Assembly (NCBI GenBank): GCA_937891595.1
Contig: CALATF010000035.1
Coordinates: 1 to 45,790, forward strand
Direction of reading: 5' to 3'
Length of the DNA: 45,790 nt
Source: an uncultured Clostridia bacterium
Lineage (GTDB): Bacteria > Bacillota > Clostridia > Christensenellales > UBA1242
Shown here: positions 42,601 through 45,790 of the stretch, piece by piece
Position numbering within the stretch: position 1 is the first letter of the stretch
Layout of the letters: each line of letters starts with the position of its first letter
Translations under genes and position numbers: made by a program
The notes under the pieces: model-generated
Seen by the model: the letters and a program-made list of their open reading frames with translations, nothing else
The model's database searches: none
Told to the model about the DNA's origin: nothing

Positions 42601-45557
42601 ATATCTTCTGACAAATTAGGTAATGAAATGGCCTTATGAGACCCAAAATAAATTGTATTAGTTTCGTCTACATAGTTAGCATCGTTATTAACAGGGTCGT
42701 AAGTATTTATCCAAGTAGAAGCTTCTTCGTCACCACTCCAGTAACCTTGTAGGGCAGTTGTAAGAGATGAATCAATTAAAACTAATCTTGTAAAATAATT
42801 ACCGGCATCGTCATAAACATAAAAATAATATAAGCCATCTTTATAAAAGTATTGATTATCTTCAAGTGATGCATTTTCACTGCTTGCGTTTACTTCAATA
42901 CTATTCACATAATCAAAATCACTACTTAATGAAGAAAATTTCAAACCATTAGTTAGCCAGTATTCAGAATTACTTATTTTAAATAAAGAAGGTTCACTGC
43001 CAACATCATCAGTAATTTCCATGTAATATACATTTGCATATGATTTTGCTTGGCTAGCTTTTTCTTGCCAACCTAAAGTAAAACCCCCGTTAGTTATATA
43101 TAAATTGTGTTTTAAATAATTGCCAGCTTCGTCTAAAAGGGAAGTAGATAAAGTGTTAATACTCTTAACATATTTAGTCCCATTAAATTGAGCTTCATTT
43201 ACGCTTATTCCTGTAAAACTAGTTTTATCAATGACAAAAGAATAAGACCTTGGGGCATTAGATATTGCATTCTTTATTGAAACTTTATAGTAACCACTAT
43301 TTTTAAAGGTATAACTTTGATTATTGTCTGTAACAAAATATGAGTAAGTTTTTGTAATGTTGTTATTATCTATAATATCAAATTCAACAGGTTGATTTTG
43401 TGAATTTGTTTTTAACATTAAATTTCCGTTTTGAGTAAATTCATCAGCCCTAAAAGAAGAAGAATATGAATAAGTAACAGTTACAGGGGCAAAGAAAGTA
43501 TTAGGCTTTTGTTCTAAATTGATTCTTACGTTTTTATTTGTAAAGTAAGTGAAGTCAAAAGAACTATTATTAGTATCATCATAAGCCTGTACATATAGGT
43601 TTTGAACTGTGTTATTTATTTCAAAAACAATATACTGTGTACCTGAAATGGTTTCGTTAGAAAATTTAGGATTTCCATTTTCATCATAAATTTTTATAGG
43701 TAAATATAAGTTGTATTCTAATTTTATTATTCTTATTCCGTCGCCTGAAATAGGTGAGCCTTGATAATAAGTGTTTCCTTTGCTTGATATTTCGCTATCA
43801 ATGTCTGCACTTAAATAACTTAAAGCTTCTGAAACTGAGTAATAAGAGTTTGTATTATAGTTGTATATTGCACTATTAAAATCATCTAAAATATTATTTT
43901 CAGCATCGTTTTCTAAGTAAGATTTATTAATAAATTTAGAAGAATAATTATCACCAGATAAATTACCGTAACCATGGAATCTTAAAGGAGCTTGGTCGGT
44001 AATAGCAATATATTCAGGTATGTTGAATAAATATCCAAAACTATCTTCTGTTGTTTCGGTTGTTAAAGGCTCTTTTGTAGTAGGATTTTGAATTAATGAA
44101 GCATTGTTATATGAAATAAAGTTATTATGAGTTACATCATTTTTAAGATTAACGTCTTTTTTATATGTTTGAGTATTGTTTGGGTTTTGGTCTGGATATT
44201 TTAATTCATATCCAAATATAACTAATTTTTGTTCAGAAATTTTTTCAGGTACATTAGAAAAAAGTTCTTTATCTACAACAGAGTAGGAAACATTATTTTT
44301 AATTAAAAAGTCTAAATCAAAAGCATAAGTTCCTTGGAAAGTTGTGTTTATATTATTTTTAATTAAAAACAACTCAAAATCATCTAAATCGAATTTAGCT
44401 TTATAGTATGTGCCGTTGTCATAATAAGTGTATACGTTGTAAGTTAAATTATATTTTTTTAATTCAAGAACTATTTTCCCTGTTTGTATGCCTTGTTTGT
44501 CAGCCATTGATTGAATTTCACTAATCGAGTAATTTTGTAAAAAGTCTTTGTATTCAAACAAGTAAGAAATATCATCTTTTGGTCTTGTATAGGTAAAGTT
44601 TAAGCCAAATTTATCTGCATCTATTTGTACGTTTGGAGATTTTAAATAATTGTAGTTGTAAATTTCATAATTAGAATCTGTTTTAGAAGCAGTAGAAACA
44701 TATGTATTTGTATTTTTAAATGTAAAAGGAGATGCTTCATCTTGAGGGATGTAATCTTGATAATCTAAAATATAAAAAGCAAATCTAAAAACACATTCGT
44801 TAGAAATGTTAGCAATATTATCCTTGTAACTATAACGAATTTTAAAATTATATAAACCTGTTCTAAAAGAAACGTCATTGTTATCCCCGTTACCGCCAAG
44901 TTTATCAAATTCGTTAACGTCAGGGCATTGAACTGTAGTGCTATTTTCAGTTAAATCTTGTAAGTTAACGGCAAATAGAATAGAAGCATCGTTAGTAGTG
45001 GCATTTGTAGAAGTATCTCTTTCTACTAATATAGTTTGTTTTCCAACACTTGCTTCTATGGACATATAACCAGCTGATGTAGGAATGGTGTTGTCTGTAA
45101 TGCTTTTAATATCTGGGTCGTTAAATTTAAAATATACGGTGCTATTAAATAATTTTTTAGAGCCATCTCTATCATCTTCAAAATATTTAGAAGATAATAA
45201 AATATAAGGGATAGCTTCGTCTTTAAGTTCATAATGGTAAATTACAGCAGAACTACTATTTTCTCTTTGAGTGTTCCAAGAATCTTTATTAGGAATGTAA
45301 TCTGTAATAAAATAGTCGTTTGGACCGTTTTGTGCACTAACAAACAATGAAAAAGGAATAGCACCCGTTTCATCACTGGTATTTTGTTTAGAACCTGTTT
45401 TATTTTCGCTTGCGCTAGGAGTTTCTTTTTTATCATAACTACTTGCTTTAGTAGTTATTGTTTCTATTTGTGTAGGGTAGCCTATAAAAAACATAGAAAT
45501 AGCGCTTAATAAAATAATTACGCAAAATACTAAGTTTTTAATTTTAAAGTTTTTCAT
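36654..45557 (-). CDS. Giant membrane-anchored surface protein with Ig-like repeats
   Basis: 2967 residues, the largest protein in the window. An N-terminal signal segment (FKIKNLVFCVIILLSAISMFFIG) is followed by a Ser/Thr/Lys-rich linker. The extracellular body is rich in Asn, Ser, Thr and Tyr. A C-terminal membrane span (about 2938-2959) ends in the basic tail LRNRMKIK. There is no LPxTG sortase motif. Strand-end units of the form G-x-Y-x-I/V-x-x-x-D/N-x-x-G/N recur at about residues 246, 756, 916, 1462, 1886, 2100, 2341, 2634, 2733 and 2813, as in bacterial Ig-like repeats. A DPDGNYLFNEDGTPKYDPTP stretch near 1266 resembles Ca-binding loops. SD GGAGG lies inside a terminator-like hairpin just upstream. 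Adhesion or S-layer-type role is inferred. Confidence 0.85.
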   Translation of the reverse strand: MKNFKIKNLVFCVIILLSAISMFFIGYPTQIETITTKASSYDKKETPSASENKTGSKQNTSDETGAIPFSLFVSAQNGPNDYFITDYIPNKDSWNTQRENSSSAVIYHYELKDEAIPYILLSSKYFEDDRDGSKKLFNSTVYFKFNDPDIKSITDNTIPTSAGYMSIEASVGKQTILVERDTSTNATTNDASILFAVNLQDLTENSTTVQCPDVNEFDKLGGNGDNNDVSFRTGLYNFKIRYSYKDNIANISNECVFRFAFYILDYQDYIPQDEASPFTFKNTNTYVSTASKTDSNYEIYNYNYLKSPNVQIDADKFGLNFTYTRPKDDISYLFEYKDFLQNYSISEIQSMADKQGIQTGKIVLELKKYNLTYNVYTYYDNGTYYKAKFDLDDFELFLIKNNINTTFQGTYAFDLDFLIKNNVSYSVVDKELFSNVPEKISEQKLVIFGYELKYPDQNPNNTQTYKKDVNLKNDVTHNNFISYNNASLIQNPTTKEPLTTETTEDSFGYLFNIPEYIAITDQAPLRFHGYGNLSGDNYSSKFINKSYLENDAENNILDDFNSAIYNYNTNSYYSVSEALSYLSADIDSEISSKGNTYYQGSPISGDGIRIIKLEYNLYLPIKIYDENGNPKFSNETISGTQYIVFEINNTVQNLYVQAYDDTNNSSFDFTYFTNKNVRINLEQKPNTFFAPVTVTYSYSSSFRADEFTQNGNLMLKTNSQNQPVEFDIIDNNNITKTYSYFVTDNNQSYTFKNSGYYKVSIKNAISNAPRSYSFVIDKTSFTGISVNEAQFNGTKYVKSINTLSTSLLDEAGNYLKHNLYITNGGFTLGWQEKASQAKSYANVYYMEITDDVGSEPSLFKISNSEYWLTNGLKFSSLSSDFDYVNSIEVNASSENASLEDNQYFYKDGLYYFYVYDDAGNYFTRLVLIDSSLTTALQGYWSGDEEASTWINTYDPVNNDANYVDETNTIYFGSHKAISLPNLSEDITISFDDKSFIRAYTSSTDAYGYTSFQIVNKKPPISFEFFNDVLEKLTDYVRTTNKKALIGTTQAGSFLTLPNTKLEYKRTPTQIDNETEEVIGQPTSGTLKDVYKIKIYAEEGLSPYDFEGEADYNFYITNCNTERSLRQISMNFDIIKGTFYAYGNDNNPDDNIDHYIKKNSGTNLNNLKFEYNKITDNTAKFYKLSSLTYTYYPFMLDYENALSDKKSYPFANVATKLNIDLLSSQIENDARTKYIIKDINIGLDGKTSAGKYVLTRTYVGGTHVRATDPDGNYLFNEDGTPKYDPTPDGTGGTHYYDEENKTFEDLFKNGDTITRKYIVYVDHNGIITTSYMVTNPEKREVGDNISISLSYSYDNEWLFKEFFLTSSSTLSLNTNKVPVRINIPLSKYFAYYKSMQESDILYSKLNFAQLEIKISYQKNQNTEIFEYIVDGYDVANGYCTCSKLISATNTKGYLIFKAQGTYTIEINDRTGYADVSLNNDNADNINPTTYKYSFQISHTSPSADMYTSTYYLDKKEFVTEKLTNEDNSLNFATNIKEKNSEDNSIKSNQVLITWNDSLTPYNAKVNQVNIKVYDENNNGSVIYKNIIIDLNNFNILSELANANKPSDNQNNGELQLVAQEENENKQVNWALLNLSDIANANNYINAFYVSYYKDITTPTIYDGKEYYRFTYTLYVNIEKEYIYDITLSYISQSSSNQAYLDENGKSFAESLYNLRIDRTKPFTNIDSLLANEDYLKEFYSSTGSYSNNINEFKEELFNVTSLEEVPSAFTYTFGVNNNFTLKYNSEDTSPYFYVRSYQKYDGENISITPDMVNTVYDVEKSYFTDYEKFAITYPRFSEINIINNQIKIGSNSWYKINYNTNQTLYSQISQATGKNPAGFYEIIEKDTAGNFRNYTVYFANHPNYLTLNISGYEFPNNIPHLITNNTSDNLTISNEFELTQLSSNFGWGSMIVKNETLENTFSQTVKLTPFDNPTTILNRIDSLNEFFSCEYNTRFSLTLSKYNSSFPASTRYINIITTAEAKLGPPTIQEVIDASTGKTTYTLKFPTYSSKSVIYLEKLVLTKLNNSSSPQVIIDKTREQGIPSEITGLTKGIYQALYKDNYNASEYPHILYVGEHYINDFDKEFNFEFGSYIEDPAPLNQNTYYTGGDITVTYEANIYKVTVNGVMISGNDRYESISPTLSEYNCKTFTISSNFLYDNIPAYKDVGGLTYYQIEYFDITNNSSQKTIHFYILDYLPEINLTNGFGGDVTSTLKESSSQINSSLINVNWGTIDESDNNGNLRNLYSKLFDNLDTSNNYANYNEVTIGILYTRNQNGEYKNGVQIKRGQKIVEEGYYKLQIKNNLLGNYREIYFVIQYGDLPLYTVEVDGKAINPSSTEQFNLTLNEGDSNLATKLDLASPTSIINIIGDTLTNDLNSSLNTEEKTFLLNQLGFTSDGFSSNNLGICNLTNIPHYYTIYNADIVYNSNIELNIIEFHFNNQVLNKAYKLGGGEISPVPDNVGTNYWTTIYLVYNLDMPIRIELFAVTKVPKITTLINGSINYKNEKSNSISSINLRTNETNYTLTNEEIKNNDITLYWVPTSTTQSNTKWYNQGNNIYISDRYGVSNNYQVLDFEKVTEQQTTYLTANISGSGNHNLQYCDLAGNIHKFASTSSQQDYFSILLIDSVIYHINYEEKDYNPINYGVFNDSLKFIIDKEYLSYYDGLTVYVTRNGVNYKGYTNTDNVYTFEASGRYVIQITALYAPNKTALNKAIYNFTIIDSNSARLAYEFTGIPGYEITKVLRNNEDITSNFKVNGKITELFISSTSSKSGNGFYTITLKYGKNPTDILTFSFTINDYVPTISCNVAHGETTKGSITISYNPNMIYEQLGVCYIKVLTYNNDSKSFYTYAVFTIDENNANSNSRSFDITQSNSYFIQVETKSGNTISSFRVNKTDPLNVVAIIIIVVSIIAVVVLIIVVLKLRNRMKIK

Positions 45558-45596
45558 AAAAACCCCTCCGTTTTTTTGGAAAAAACGGAGGTTTTT
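45558..45596 (-). terminator. Strong hairpin overlapping the giant gene's SD
   Basis: On the minus strand CCTCCGTTTTTT (45591-45580) pairs with AAAAAACGGAGG (45576-45565) across three bases, with outer A5/T5 pairing. It follows the tyrS-like stop and has the form of a Rho-independent terminator, yet the GGAGG arm is the SD placed 7 bases before the ATG at 45557. It may terminate, sequester the SD, or both. Confidence 0.75.
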
Positions 45597-45605
45597 ATCA
45601 CTTTT

Positions 45606-45790
45606 TTAGGTCAAGGAGATCTTATGATACACCTTTTTACCCTTTTTGATGATGGCAACACCATCGGTGAAGTCGGCATCGGTCAGCGCGGTGGTGGGGT
45701 CGGTGACCTTTTGGTCGTTGACCGATACGCCACCCTGCTGAACCAGACAACGGGCCTCACCCTTGGAAGCAGCCAGACCGGCATTCACCA
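45606..45790 (-). CDS. tyrS: Tyrosyl-tRNA synthetase-like, C-terminal S4 domain (5' end outside the window)
   Basis: The last 61 residues of a frame that continues beyond the window. The sequence VNAGLAASKGEARCLVQQGG, VSVNDQKVTDP, and the end DGVAIIKKGKKVYHKISLT match the C-terminal S4 RNA-binding domain of bacterial TyrRS, which contacts tRNA-Tyr. The catalytic domain is not visible. The fragment is strikingly GC-rich (codons CTG, GTC, GCC, ACC) against the AT-rich rest, suggesting another organism or a recent transfer. The V at 45788 is a GTG codon and need not be a start. Confidence 0.85.
   Translation of the reverse strand, partial: VNAGLAASKGEARCLVQQGGVSVNDQKVTDPTTALTDADFTDGVAIIKKGKKVYHKISLT

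Noticed and set aside
1..45790. tRNA, rRNA, CRISPR array, insertion sequence, phage genes
   Set aside because: No cloverleaf-like segments, repeat-spacer periodicity, transposase or phage gene could be recognised anywhere in the window.

Overview
The window is a very AT-rich stretch of bacterial chromosome of Firmicutes/Clostridia type. It carries no rRNA, tRNA, CRISPR array or transposase that I can recognise. The organism looks like a monoderm endospore-former: there are genes for Spo0A, SpoIIR, SpmA/SpmB, SleB/YpeB, a SipL-like SPOCS+LysM protein, RicT and Veg. Arg codons are mostly AGA, intergenic regions are short, and U-tailed hairpin terminators are frequent. The exact genus cannot be read from the sequence; an uncultured gut-type clostridial lineage is my inference.

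Layout. 1-2231: 3' part of fusA, then tuf. 2373-3325: two tandem paralogous small unknown proteins. 3488-5956: AI-2E-family membrane protein and trpS. 6055-6755: a Cys-rich small membrane protein divergent from an ArsR-type regulator. 6839-12590: uvrC, a membrane-anchored solute-binding protein, murB, a PHP phosphoesterase and whiA. 12689-17303: dnaE and pfkA. 17338-18360: a small conserved protein (minus) and greA. 18508-21194: holB, ricT and a TrmN6-type methyltransferase. 21251-23291 (minus): SDR oxidoreductase, spmB, spmA. 23358-24952: tatD, rsmA. 25080-28114: an unknown 330-residue protein, a lipoprotein and a RidA-like protein (minus). 28397-30753: spo0A, an acidic zinc-ribbon protein, type I idi, veg. 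30856-35136: sipL-like gene, then spoIIR-sleB-ypeB. 35239-36480: a degenerate Rho-like protein. 36654-45557 (minus): one 2967-residue surface protein. 45606-45790 (minus): 3' end of a tyrS-like gene.

How the genes fit together. Much of the window is housekeeping (translation, replication, repair, cell wall) interleaved with sporulation and germination genes. holB, ricT, trmN6, tatD, rsmA and veg appear in the same relative order as in the origin-proximal block of Bacillus subtilis, but with sporulation and unknown genes inserted. The most unusual items are: the Rho homologue that keeps the RNA-binding half but has lost its ATPase motifs; the giant surface protein, whose ribosome-binding site lies inside a strong terminator-like hairpin; and the small Asn/Cys-rich membrane protein facing an ArsR-type regulator.

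Caution. Both ends differ from the body in composition. The fusA piece has Bacilli-like codon use and the tyrS piece is GC-rich. Either end could be an assembly chimera or a foreign segment.
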